A stretch of DNA of 64,000 bases. Origin: Bacteroidaceae bacterium. Its GTDB lineage: Bacteria; Bacteroidota; Bacteroidia; Bacteroidales; Bacteroidaceae. The translations under genes and the position numbers were made by a program. Positions 37,941 to 48,200 of this stretch are shown here, piece after piece. Each line of letters opens with the position of its first letter. The stretch's first letter is position 1. The notes beneath the pieces are model-generated. The model did no database searches, was not told the DNA's origin, and was given only the letters and a program-made list of their open reading frames with translations. The stretch covers positions 1-64,000 of the forward strand of contig JAFRTJ010000020.1 of assembly GCA_017427185.1 (NCBI GenBank). Direction: 5' to 3'.

Positions 37941-40295
37941 CTATTTCGCAAAGAACTCCTGCGGGCCAGTGGTGTAAAGATTGCCGAAGTGGGCAGAGTT
38001 TACGATGTGGACGTGCGAGCCGAGTGTATGCTGGGCGCAGTAGAGGTAGAGGTCGCGATAGGTCGTCGATGGCGATGCCGTAAAGTGGGTGACGAGATTA
38101 CGGCTGAAGCGGTCGCAGCGCCACACGCCAAGTTCTGAACTCCAATTGTCAGCAAACGACTGTTCGTAGGTGCCGGCACTCGACATAGCCAATATGCCAG
38201 GAATACCAACCAAAGATGTGATGACTGCCTCTGAGAAACAGGGTTCTGTGATGACGAGCATCTTGCGGTAGTAGCCTTCTGCCTGCATCCGACCAACGGT
38301 CTGGCGCAGTAGTTCTGCAGTCATGCCTCGTCCGGTTTCCGCATCACGCCATACCAACTCGTCAGCACCGTTAGAGGCACGATTATGTCCGTGTCCGCTC
38401 CAGAAAAGCAACACGTTCTGTCCTGCATCCTTAGGTAAAACCACGGGAGTCTTATCCGTCTTGGCACCAAGCAGGATATTATTGATGTCAGCAAGAGTGA
38501 GTGAGGCGTTGTCGTAATCGACAATTACATTGTTGTAAAGGTTTTCCCCGTTGTCTTCAGAACGGACAACACCCGGCTCCGGATTCTTTGCGTCCGAGGC
38601 AAGCGCCTTGTCGATAATCAGGATGATATGACCATCATCGTAACCGTTTTTCTTGAGCATTTGGTAAACGCTGAGCACATCGGTCTGATGGCGGTAATTG
38701 TTCCAGCCGCTGCTGCCCTGTACGAGAACAGCATATTTGTCTGTCAGGGGAGAATACTGGATAGCGACATCCTTGTTCTCGGCACTCTTGGCAAATTCTT
38801 CCTCAGCATTTTTCACCAGCCAGTTCCAGGCTGCCATTGTTGCGCCCGTCCGATGGCTGCCATCGCTGCTCAGATAGTTGCGGAAATGAATCTTGCCGTC
38901 CTGTATCTGCCAGTGGACATAGCTGGTATGGGTTGCCGCGGTGTAGGTCTCACTGTCAAAGTGGATTTCACCCGATGCCCCAATGAAGCCCATCAGCCGT
39001 CCCTGCTCCAACGCAGAAAGATAGATTTCCATCGATGTAGTACTCCACGCAGCGCCGCTCAGTTGCTGGGCCTGTGGGGTGGTAATGGCGATGATGGCAT
39101 CGTTAAGTGAAGAGTGAAGAGTAGCGATTGAAGGATCTGCTTCCGCTTTAGGGTTGTGCTCTGCATAGCTGGCGGCAAAGCCGGCCAGCATCAGTGCATC
39201 GTAGAATTTACATTCAGCAAACGTTGGCTTATTGCCGAACTTCACTTCATAGCTTATTTCGAAGCCTGTCGTTGGGTCGGCATATGGCGAGAATCCCTGA
39301 TAATACTGCAGCACGTCGAGCGATTGCTGATTGAGGGCATCGAGACTCTCCTGGGTCAGATTGCTGAAGGCAAACCAAGTGCGCCCCCAGCCTTCAAACA
39401 TCTGCTGATTGCCATCTTTGTATTCTTCGGGCATAGGCTCATCAGGATCCTCGCCCCACCACTCTATCCTCAGGCGAGCCATATCGAGCAACTGCTGTGT
39501 GGTCTCAATGACACAGAAGTTACCTGTCAGGAAGCTGCCGAAAGTGGGCAACTCGTTCAGTTCGTCATAGTAGGCTTTCATGCGTTTGCGCAGGTCGACA
39601 TCACTGGTATATAGCTCGTTGTGCGAGAAAGGAATGCCCATCTCCTCGGCCTGAAAAGGACCCCAATTGAAGAACGTGTGCCCATAGCTGTCGTCGGGTG
39701 CGAACAGCGCAGCCGGCAAACTGGTGTTAAGCTTGTAGCCTAATGCTTTCACAATCGAGGCATACATATTCATCAGCACCTCGCAGAAAGTGATATCCGT
39801 CTCGGTGAGCGACCAGAGGAAAGGCTCCTTGTTTGCCACGCCCGCTGAGCCCACAGCAAAGCGGCGGATAATCTCCTCACTGGTAGCCGTTGGGGCTATC
39901 ACGGGTTTATGTGTCGGCTGACAACCTGGTGCCAGCAGGGCCACGCCATCGTTGCTGAACGGCCCTATCACAGCCATCACATCCTCGCGTTTGCCTAATT
40001 CCTGGCCAAGACGTGCGAGGTCTTCCGTCAGTTCATCATGCCACTCCAGTTTCAAGTCGATGCAGAGGGTGTCGTGCAGTTGAGCCTGATGGAAATTGTC
40101 GAGGAACCACTGTGCCGTGCGCTCAAAGCGTGCCTTCGTGGCAGCGTCGGCACTCATCGGTGCCACTACTGCCACTGTCTTCTCCACCCAGCGCCGCGAC
40201 TGCTGATAGACGATGGTGTCATCTTCCTGCGTACAGCCTGAGAGAAACAGAAGTGGAAGCAACACATAAATCGTAAATCGTAAATTACCTTTCAT
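37941..40295 (-). CDS. Lipoprotein: periplasmic-binding-protein fold fused to legumain-like C13 peptidase
   Basis: 784 aa. Lipobox LFLSGC (C21). Residues ~35-500 resemble a type I periplasmic binding protein: VAVVAPMSAD at the start, VMAVIGPFSNDGVALLA, HKPVIAPTATSEEI. From ~520 to the end is a C13 (legumain/caspase-clan CD) domain: KYAVLVQGSSGWNNYRHQTD, NPEPGVV, GENLYNNVIVDY, then VLLFWSGHGHN with catalytic His635 and LVITEPCFSEAV with catalytic Cys686. These match eukaryotic legumain closely in order and spacing. So a ligand-sensing domain and an intact cysteine peptidase share one polypeptide, anchored in the envelope. Its start overlaps the stop of the BMP-like lipoprotein gene by 11 bp. 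Target protein unknown; the two LRR giants encoded in the same operon are obvious candidates. Confidence 0.85.
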   Translation of the reverse strand: MKGNLRFTIYVLLPLLFLSGCTQEDDTIVYQQSRRWVEKTVAVVAPMSADAATKARFERTAQWFLDNFHQAQLHDTLCIDLKLEWHDELTEDLARLGQELGKREDVMAVIGPFSNDGVALLAPGCQPTHKPVIAPTATSEEIIRRFAVGSAGVANKEPFLWSLTETDITFCEVLMNMYASIVKALGYKLNTSLPAALFAPDDSYGHTFFNWGPFQAEEMGIPFSHNELYTSDVDLRKRMKAYYDELNELPTFGSFLTGNFCVIETTQQLLDMARLRIEWWGEDPDEPMPEEYKDGNQQMFEGWGRTWFAFSNLTQESLDALNQQSLDVLQYYQGFSPYADPTTGFEISYEVKFGNKPTFAECKFYDALMLAGFAASYAEHNPKAEADPSIATLHSSLNDAIIAITTPQAQQLSGAAWSTTSMEIYLSALEQGRLMGFIGASGEIHFDSETYTAATHTSYVHWQIQDGKIHFRNYLSSDGSHRTGATMAAWNWLVKNAEEEFAKSAENKDVAIQYSPLTDKYAVLVQGSSGWNNYRHQTDVLSVYQMLKKNGYDDGHIILIIDKALASDAKNPEPGVVRSEDNGENLYNNVIVDYDNASLTLADINNILLGAKTDKTPVVLPKDAGQNVLLFWSGHGHNRASNGADELVWRDAETGRGMTAELLRQTVGRMQAEGYYRKMLVITEPCFSEAVITSLVGIPGILAMSSAGTYEQSFADNWSSELGVWRCDRFSRNLVTHFTASPSTTYRDLYLYCAQHTLGSHVHIVNSAHFGNLYTTGPQEFFAK

Positions 40296-41361
40296 GCTCT
40301 TCCTCCTTTCTCAACGCCGTTTCGTGTATCTCCTTCAGCTTCTCTTCATTCAGTTCCTCAAGTGTCTCTATGGGGTACAGTTCGGAATGGTCAGAGTAGG
40401 TACGTATCACCTCCGTAAAACCCGATGCCAAGCCCAGCGACTGGTGCTTGGGCATACCTTCGCTGGACAGCCACTGGTGGATGCATCGAACCACAGCCTG
40501 GTCGATACGCTTCACCACCGACAGGTGGGAGCGAGAGTTGCGGTATTCCTTATCTACCCCCACGATACACATACCGCGCATCTCAACCTCGTTCATCCGC
40601 CAGAACGTGTTGAAGGCTCCGCCGCAAATGGGCACGATGTTAGAAATTTCATCATCATTCCATTGGTGAATCAGGCGCATGGCTGTCGAATCGGCTATCT
40701 CGTAACCGCCCTCGCCAGTCTCGTCGATGTAGGTTGTGGCGAGATACTTCTTGGTCCTTCCGATGACGGAAGTCATGTCGGCATTCCAGCCGTCGGTGAA
40801 CCCTTGTATGGCATCAACGATGGCCTGTTCCTGGCGGTTGGCACCTATCAGCATCACCCTTTCTCCCAGCGCAGGCATCATCGCACCTGCCTCGAACATC
40901 GCCCCATAGTAGGGCATGAAGAATGTGGAGCCTTTGCCTGGGAGTGGTGTGCGCGTCTCCAGGTAGAGCAGGTCGGCGTTTGCGTTCTTGGCTAAGCGAT
41001 TGCTGTTTGTACGCAGATATTCATCGTAAACAGGCGATGTCACGACGAACAGCCGCCGCACGGAGTCCTGTGCCGCCTCCATCTGGCGCATCATCAGTTC
41101 CAGATACCGCAACCCCTCTTCCGTCGATTGCGGCGACAGCTGCATCGTGCGCAGGCCTAACTCCTGGGCCGTCCGCTCCACACCCTCGTAGATCATGTCG
41201 CAATACGAGCGGTCACCCAACGAGTTGTCGCCGTAAATCACAGTTACCAACGGCGCCGTGCTGGCCTGCTCCTCATTGGGATCGGGCTTGTAAATAGTGT
41301 CGCCCTCCTTGGTGCATGACGACAGAAGCAGCACTGCAATCCATATTCCTGTTCTCCTCAT
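40285..41361 (-). CDS. BMP/PnrA-like substrate-binding lipoprotein
   Basis: 358 aa. Lipobox LLLSSC (C16). VTVIYGDNSLGDRSYCDMIYEGVER with QELGLRTMQLSP fits the start of basic-membrane-protein (PnrA/Med) domains, type I periplasmic binding folds for nucleosides or similar ligands. Further landmarks: RVMLIGANRQEQAIVDAIQGF, SNIVPICGGAFNTF, CIVGVDKEYRNS. No ABC permease or ATPase gene is near, which argues for a sensing or binding role, not transport. It lies eight bases after the small lipoprotein gene and overlaps the C13 gene. The C13 protein has the same kind of binding domain, so the two may work as a pair. Confidence 0.75.
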   Translation of the reverse strand: MRRTGIWIAVLLLSSCTKEGDTIYKPDPNEEQASTAPLVTVIYGDNSLGDRSYCDMIYEGVERTAQELGLRTMQLSPQSTEEGLRYLELMMRQMEAAQDSVRRLFVVTSPVYDEYLRTNSNRLAKNANADLLYLETRTPLPGKGSTFFMPYYGAMFEAGAMMPALGERVMLIGANRQEQAIVDAIQGFTDGWNADMTSVIGRTKKYLATTYIDETGEGGYEIADSTAMRLIHQWNDDEISNIVPICGGAFNTFWRMNEVEMRGMCIVGVDKEYRNSRSHLSVVKRIDQAVVRCIHQWLSSEGMPKHQSLGLASGFTEVIRTYSDHSELYPIETLEELNEEKLKEIHETALRKEEEHER

Positions 41362-41369
41362 ATTCTCTA

Positions 41370-41981
41370 TTATTTGCTTCTTGTTGTGCCGGTGGCGCCT
41401 TCGCTACTGATGACGGTGTTGATATTCGGGTCTTCATCGCCGGCATTGCCACCCCAATCGATGGCGGTATCGGTGACAGCACCCTCGGCAGCGATCGTCT
41501 TTGCCTGCTGTATTCGTCCGGAGACGCGCGTCAGGTACTGGCCCAGGTAGTCGGGGCCGAGCTGGCCCTTCACCTCCTGCGTGCTGACAACGAAGGGGAT
41601 GCCGATGGCGTTGCCCTTCTGGTCGAGCATGGTGACGGTCATCTTACCGTCAGCCTCGATGTCGTACTCCTCCTGCGAGGGCTCGCCCTTCAGCATGGGC
41701 TGAACGCTGAAGCCGGCGTTTGCCGGCAGCGTGGCGAAGGTGACCGTCTTCGTCCATGGGGACGACGTGACGGTTTCCTGTACCTGTTGGCCATCACTGT
41801 CTATATAATATACAGTAACGGTGCAGGCGCTGAGCAGGTCCTGGCTCAGGTTCAACACATACTCAACCTTGGCACTTGCGGCTTTCGGCACCTCCGGCTC
41901 ATCGTCGCTGCTGCAGGAGGGAAAGCTGCCGAGGGCCAGCAGGCCCCCAAGCAGCACACTCATTATCTTCAGATTCTTCAT
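41370..41981 (-). CDS. Small lipoprotein, copy B
   Basis: 203 aa. Lipobox SFPSC (C23), acidic linker SSDDEPEVPKA, then a likely beta-sandwich (KVEYVLNLSQDLLSACTVTVYYI, FATLPANAGFSVQPML) and a C-terminal stretch INTVISSEGATGTT. Nearly identical to the 204-aa protein at 50388-51002; only about ten residues differ, mainly at the very end. Six bases after the 2785-aa LRR gene. No known domain recognised. Probably the envelope partner of the LRR giant. Confidence 0.75.
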   Translation of the reverse strand: MKNLKIMSVLLGGLLALGSFPSCSSDDEPEVPKAASAKVEYVLNLSQDLLSACTVTVYYIDSDGQQVQETVTSSPWTKTVTFATLPANAGFSVQPMLKGEPSQEEYDIEADGKMTVTMLDQKGNAIGIPFVVSTQEVKGQLGPDYLGQYLTRVSGRIQQAKTIAAEGAVTDTAIDWGGNAGDEDPNINTVISSEGATGTTRSK

Positions 41982-42228
41982 TGACGCTTATTGATTAATG
42001 ATTTTACGTCCGTTCTTGATTACAATACCCTTTGTGTTTCCGTCGATACGGCGACCTGAGAGGTCATAGACGCGCTCGGTGCCGTCGCTGTCGATGGTGC
42101 GCAGATGCTCGACTCCGCTGGCATCCTCCAGCGTCATGCCGAGGGAGGCACGGGTGCCGCCCACACGGCTCTGCAGCAGGTAGCAGCGGTAAGGAGGAAT
42201 GGTGACAGTGCTGTGTGCCTCGGTGTCC
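41388..42228. repeat. 840-bp direct repeat, copy B
   Basis: Matches 50409-51249 at a constant offset of 9,021 bp with no length change. It spans most of the small lipoprotein gene and the last ~80 codons of the LRR gene before it. High identity within and lower identity outside point to recent duplication or gene conversion. Confidence 0.8.
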
Positions 42229-45200
42229 GAGAGTACGGGATGCCACTGCCCATCGTCGTTCAGCACGTAGGCACCCAACTCGTTGGCGCGGCTGTTGTCT
42301 ATCTGCTTCAGCGAACCGCGGAAGGAGTAGCCAACAGCATCCTGCTGGTGACCGTAGGCAGCCCCGTCGCTTATCGGTATGGTGACCGTTGTACCCGACG
42401 AGAACGTTACGTCGTCAATCTCTGCTATCATCAGATAAGGCTCAAAAGCCTTCATCGTTCCTAACACTTGGGCGAATACGAGTTCACCATCGCTGCGTCC
42501 GGACAGTTGGTAGGCTTTGATACCATTAGGTACCCACATGTCGAAGGGCAGGCAGACGGTGTAGGGCTGTTCGCTCTTCTTAACCAGGCGATTGGTTCGT
42601 GCCGTTGCAGCATCGAAGGCGACAGGCACCAGATAATCCTTGGCATCGTCGAGCATATATTCCGAGCACGTTGCCGTGCCGTCAGGAAGACTCCACACTA
42701 GATTGAGCCCATTGCCGACATTGGTGCTGACAGGCATATAGACGAGCACATCCTGTGCCATACCCATGTCGTCCCTTACGTCGGCATGTTCCAGTTCCAG
42801 GCTGGTACAGTCTCTCAGATCTACATATCTCAGCGACGGCGTGCCGCTCAGCAGTTGCTTGCCGACGCTCGCCAGGGTAGCGGGCAGCTTGATACGCTGC
42901 AGCGCCTGCATGTTGCTGAACTGACCGTTGGCAATGGTATCGACCCTGCTTCGGGCCAGCGGTTCCAGGTTGGCCACTTCACTGTTGCCGCTGAACCATC
43001 CGTCGATGTTGTCGATATTGCTCATCTGCTCCGGGGTGAATACGGAATGCCGCGCCAGGATGCTGAAGAGTGCATCATCGTCAAACGAAGCCTTGATCTC
43101 CTGCGAATGCTTTATCAGTATGGAAGAGTTGGTATACTTGTCGTACGCTCCTGCAGGCACATAGATATGCGGTATCTGATGAGCCGTGTTGGTGGAGAGC
43201 GTAGGATCGGTGAAGGCGTCGCTGTGGAAGCTGGGTACTTGCTGTCCTAAGAATGCCAGGTTCTCAAGACTGGGCAGGTCGCCCAAGGCATCGTCGTCGA
43301 TGTAGTCCATCATGTCGCCTACAACGAGCGTCTCAAGGTTGGCCATGTCATAGCAGGCCTCATCGGCCATCTTCGTCGCCGTACGCGGAAGAATTAGTGT
43401 CTCGAGCACGTCGCACTGCCAGAACATATTGGTACCAAGGGCATTGTCCTCCATGAGATAGTCGTTCACATTCTTGGTATTATAGTAGATGCGGTCTGCC
43501 ACAATGCGGGCGTCGTAGAGGTCGAGATAGCGCAATGATGCCATCGGTATGGCCGTGCCGTCTTCGATGGTGCGACCAGCCATGACACGCAGCAATGCCA
43601 CATCCTTACCGCCGATGGGACCGTTGATCTTCAGGGCCGAATAGTCCCAGAAGTTGCCTTCCACGCTCTTGATATAGTGGTTGTCCTTCATTGTGACGTT
43701 GAGTCCTAATGCCTTGTCGAGCGTATTGGGTTCGGTGACCGTGACTTCGAAGATGTCATTCTGTTGCGGATTATATGAGCCAATGTGCTCCTTATACTGC
43801 GGCCAGGCAGCACGATAGCGGCTGACTAACGAGTCGACCACAAACACCACGAAGTTCTCAGGCAGGTCTTCAAAGGCGTCAGCAGCCAGTGTCGGCGGTT
43901 CGGAATTGCCGGAATAGACATTCAGCAGCGACGAACAGCCCTTGAAGGCATTCTGGGTGATGGCTGTGCAACCAAAGGGAATACCAGCTTCCCTGAGCTG
44001 GCTCATGCCGGCGAAGGAATGGTCGCCGAGCGACTCCGCTCCAGCTATCAGCATGGCCTCGCGCAGGGTGGTGACGTCGGTATTGCCTTCGACGATGCCC
44101 TCCACGCTGCCGAGCACCATCAGGTCGAGCATCGTGTAGACGTCGGCAGCAGCCATGGCCCTCATGGCCGCCTCGTCCTCGAAGAGCACCTGCATGCCTG
44201 CAGCACGGGTGTTGAAGTGGTCGTCACCGCTGTAGGCGTTCCTCAGTCGCTTGGGTACGACGAACGAGCCGACGGGGACGCCGTTGCGGAACGCGTTCTC
44301 GTGGGTCTTGGGCTTGTCCTTGCACAGCATCACGATCTGTCCCATCGACAGGCAGTTCTCGATGACATCCTTCTCGATGGTTTCGGTGTTGTCGCCGATG
44401 ACCAGCGTCTCCAGGCTGCTGCAGGTGCTGAAGGCATCGTGGGCAATGACCTTGGCCGACTTGGGCAGGATGAGCGTGCGCAGGGCATCACATTTCCAGA
44501 ACATATAGGTATCCACGCGGTCGTTGGCCTGAATGTAGTCATTGCTGCCCTTGCGGTTGTAGCAGACCTCCTTCTTGTCGTAGACGATGTCGGCATTGTA
44601 GAGGTTCAGGTACTTCAGGTGTCCTAAGGGGTTGAACGAGCAGTCGTCCACATGGCGTCCGGCCAAGGTGCGCAGCACGGCCACGTCGAGGCCGTTGATG
44701 GGACCGTAAATCTTCAGCGAGTCGATGTGGGCGTAGGTGCCCTCCATCTTGAACGACGAGTTAAGGCCACCCTCGCTGACCACCTTCAGTCCTAAGGCCT
44801 CAGCCAGCGTACCGGGTTGGGTGAGCTTCACGACCTTGCGCGTGGGCGAGACCATGCCGATGTGGTTGGCATACTGCGGCCAGGCAGCGCAGTAGGTCTC
44901 GACGAGCGAGTCGGGGACCGAGATGATGAAGTCGTCCGGCAGACCGTTGAAGGCGTCATTACCTAATGTGGGCGGCTGCGGACGGTTGATGGTGATGCGC
45001 TTCAGCTGGCTACAGCCGCTGAAAGCGTAGGCGCCGATAGAGGCGATGCTGTCGGGCAGCTTGATGCACTGCAGCTGTCGGCTGTCGGCAAACATGAGCA
45101 CGCGGATCTCTTTCAGTCCCACTGATCCGAAGGCCTCGAACTCGTCGAACGAAGTGATGTTGGAGTTCCTGAAACTCAGTTCAGCCATCTCCTCCGGCGT

Positions 45201-48200
45201 GATGCGCGACAGGTCGACATACTGGCTGAAGGTCGTACCGTTGGCGCTGTACGCCCACTTCTTGAGGGCATCGTAGACGCCCTGGTTGTCCGTCCCTATC
45301 AGACAGGGCTGGAAGTGGTCCTTCCACTGCACCCATTTCTCATCGCTCAGGAAGTCGTGCTGCTTGTAGTAGTCCATGCGGATCTTCACGTTCGGCGAAC
45401 CGGCGAACACGCCTCTGCCGAGCTTGATCTTGTCGGGCCCCCAGTGCTCGGCTTTGTTGGAGCCGTCGGTGCGCAGGTAGAGCATGTCTATGTGCTCGAG
45501 GTTCGGACAGTCGGCCAGACAGGAATCGTTAAGCATCAGGTCGAGGTCGTCGTAGGCGTCGCCCGTCCAGAGCACGCCGTCGAGGTCCCAGAAGGTGACG
45601 CCGCGCAGCTCGTTGTTGCCACGGAAGGCATTGTAGTCGACGTTGTTCAGGTGGTAGTTGTTGAACGTGCCGATGTCGTTGTAGAGCCTCATCTCGCCGT
45701 CTTTGCCCAGTCCGCCTTTCTCTATGCCGACGGCTGTCAGGTGGTCGATGGTATGTTCGCCGGAACTGGAGTCCACGCGACGCGAGTTCAGCTCGAACAG
45801 GTTGGAGTACATCACACCGGCCTTGGTCTGATTCACCGGCAGGGCATCGTCCTCGACAACAAACATGGAGCGGTACTTGCCCCACATGGGGTCGTCAACG
45901 AAGTCTTGGAGTCGGCTCTTGCCCACACGGATTTTAAGTTGGGTAGTGTCGCAGCCGGCGAAGATGTCGGTACCGTTCAGGATGAAGTTCTCAGGACCTA
46001 ACGAACGGCGGTGGTTCGAGCCGTCCTCTACATTCAGCATCAGGTCGAGCTCGCGGAGGGCCGAGCAACCGTCGAAGCACTTGTCGGGAACGACGATGGA
46101 CAGCGGCGCATACATGCGGCCTGTCATGAGGCCGTTGACGTCGTAGAACGATACCTTCCTCACGGCATTCTTGCCACGGAAGGCCTCGTCGCCAATCATG
46201 ACGGTCTTGTAGTTGTACACCGAGCCCGGGTCGTTGTATATCTTCACCTCGGGCGTGTTGTCTACATCTTTTATATATACGTGGTAGATCGTGTGTTTGT
46301 TATCCCTGAACACGGTAAGCATGGGGCCTAAGTTCCACGACGACTTGCGCTTCTGCATAGCATTGGCCATAGCCTGAATGCCGTTGGTCATGCCTGTACT
46401 TATCGCTGGTGTCGTCACCAGTGCAGGGCCGTAGCAAGCCATGGTGTAGAGCGTATTGAAATACGTATCATAGATGGGCACATTACTCATCACATATCGA
46501 GGCAATATGGAAATAAGGTTTTTGAAGGCGCCGCCGATAGAGTTTATCAAAAACTCGAAACTGTTATGCGCCATGTGCTTGCCGACGCCGTTCATGGCAA
46601 ACTCCATTAATTGAGGTTCAAAGAACATAAATTCATTATGAGCAGTTTGCAACATCAAACCTTCGCCCATGACTTGAATCGTTTTTTCTGGGACCAAGTT
46701 CGCCGCCGCTTCAGAAGTGACCGCAATTCCGTTTTCCAAGGAGATAACGCCTGCATTGGCACTGACCTCGGCGGCAGTAGGCGCTACCGACGCACCCTGG
46801 GCCGCTGCCGACGAGCCGCCCGCAGTGGCGACGAGGAGTGCGACCTGAGCTGCTGCCGTCAGGATGGTGAAGAGCGACATCTCGCGCTGCACCAGCTCGC
46901 TCGTCGGCAGTGAGTTCAGCGAACGCGAAGCGAAGTCGTAAGTGACGCCGTCCACCTTGAACGGACCAAACGTGGTAGGTAAGAACTGCGAGGCTACAAT
47001 ACGGTCTTTGTAGTGAGCCCAGTTGGGGTCGTTAATGAAGAAGTCGTACACCTCAGGCGCCACCATAATCTTCAGCTCGGGGTCACAGCCGTCGAAGCAT
47101 CCCTTGCCAGGCACAATGTCTGTGGGCAGGAGGAACTCCATGCGGTTGGAGCTTTCGTAATTGTAATAGTAGAGGGCTACCTCCTTCAGGTTCGGACAAT
47201 GGGCAAAGGCACTGTCGCCCAACACCAGGCCCATGGGGCAGCGGGCATTGCCGACGTACGACGGCGAGCTGTGGAACGTCACGCTCTTGATCTTGTTATT
47301 CCCCTTGAACGCGTCGGCTTCCACTTGGATCGTCTTGTAGTTATAGACGGTGCCCACGTCGTTGTTAATGTGCAGGTTGCCATCGAACGACGAGGCCCCC
47401 GCGTCGTCAAATCCCGTGACCCTCATGTAATACACCTTCGGCATAATGCTTGAGTAGTCGTCGGCAAGGACATCGTTGACAGCAAAGTTCATATACTGGG
47501 CATTCCATGCCTTCTGCCGCTCGGCAAACACCAGGTTGTCGTCGTTGGTATACAGCGAACCATCGTCCTTGACGAAATAGTTGTATTTGACCAACTCCTC
47601 GACGATGGTCTTTGAGGCAGGTTCATCGGGCTGCAGCAGATGGCTGTAGGCCTTCCAGTTGGGGTCGGCCAGGAACTCCTCATAACGCGAGGCCGCCACG
47701 CGGATGCGCACCTTAGGACAGTCTTCGAAGACGTTCTTGCCCACATATACATCCTTGGGGCCGAGGGCCTGCTCCTTGTTGGTGCCGCGGTTGTTGAAGT
47801 AGAGCAGGTCTACCAGCTCCAGGTTGCTGCAGTCACGGAACGCTCCGTCCTCAATCACAAACCCCATGGGCACATTGGCATTGCCCACGTTCGATGCCGA
47901 ACTCTCGAGGCGGAACGTACGCAGGTCGCTATTGTCGCTCAGCACACCCGACTGCAGGCAGATGGTCTTGTAGTTATAGACGGTGCCCACGTCGTTGTAC
48001 ATCGTCACCACACCGTTCTGCTTGCGGATGGCCTCGGCGTCAGCTCCTCTTACACGCAGGTACCAGACGGTGGAGCCCAGTGTCTGCTTCGAAGGCTCCA
48101 AGAGGGAACGCACATCGATGCCTTCGTAATTGTCTTTCCACGACTTGAGTCCCTCGACCATCTGGTCAATCTTGGCATTGGTCATGAGTGAGATGTCACT

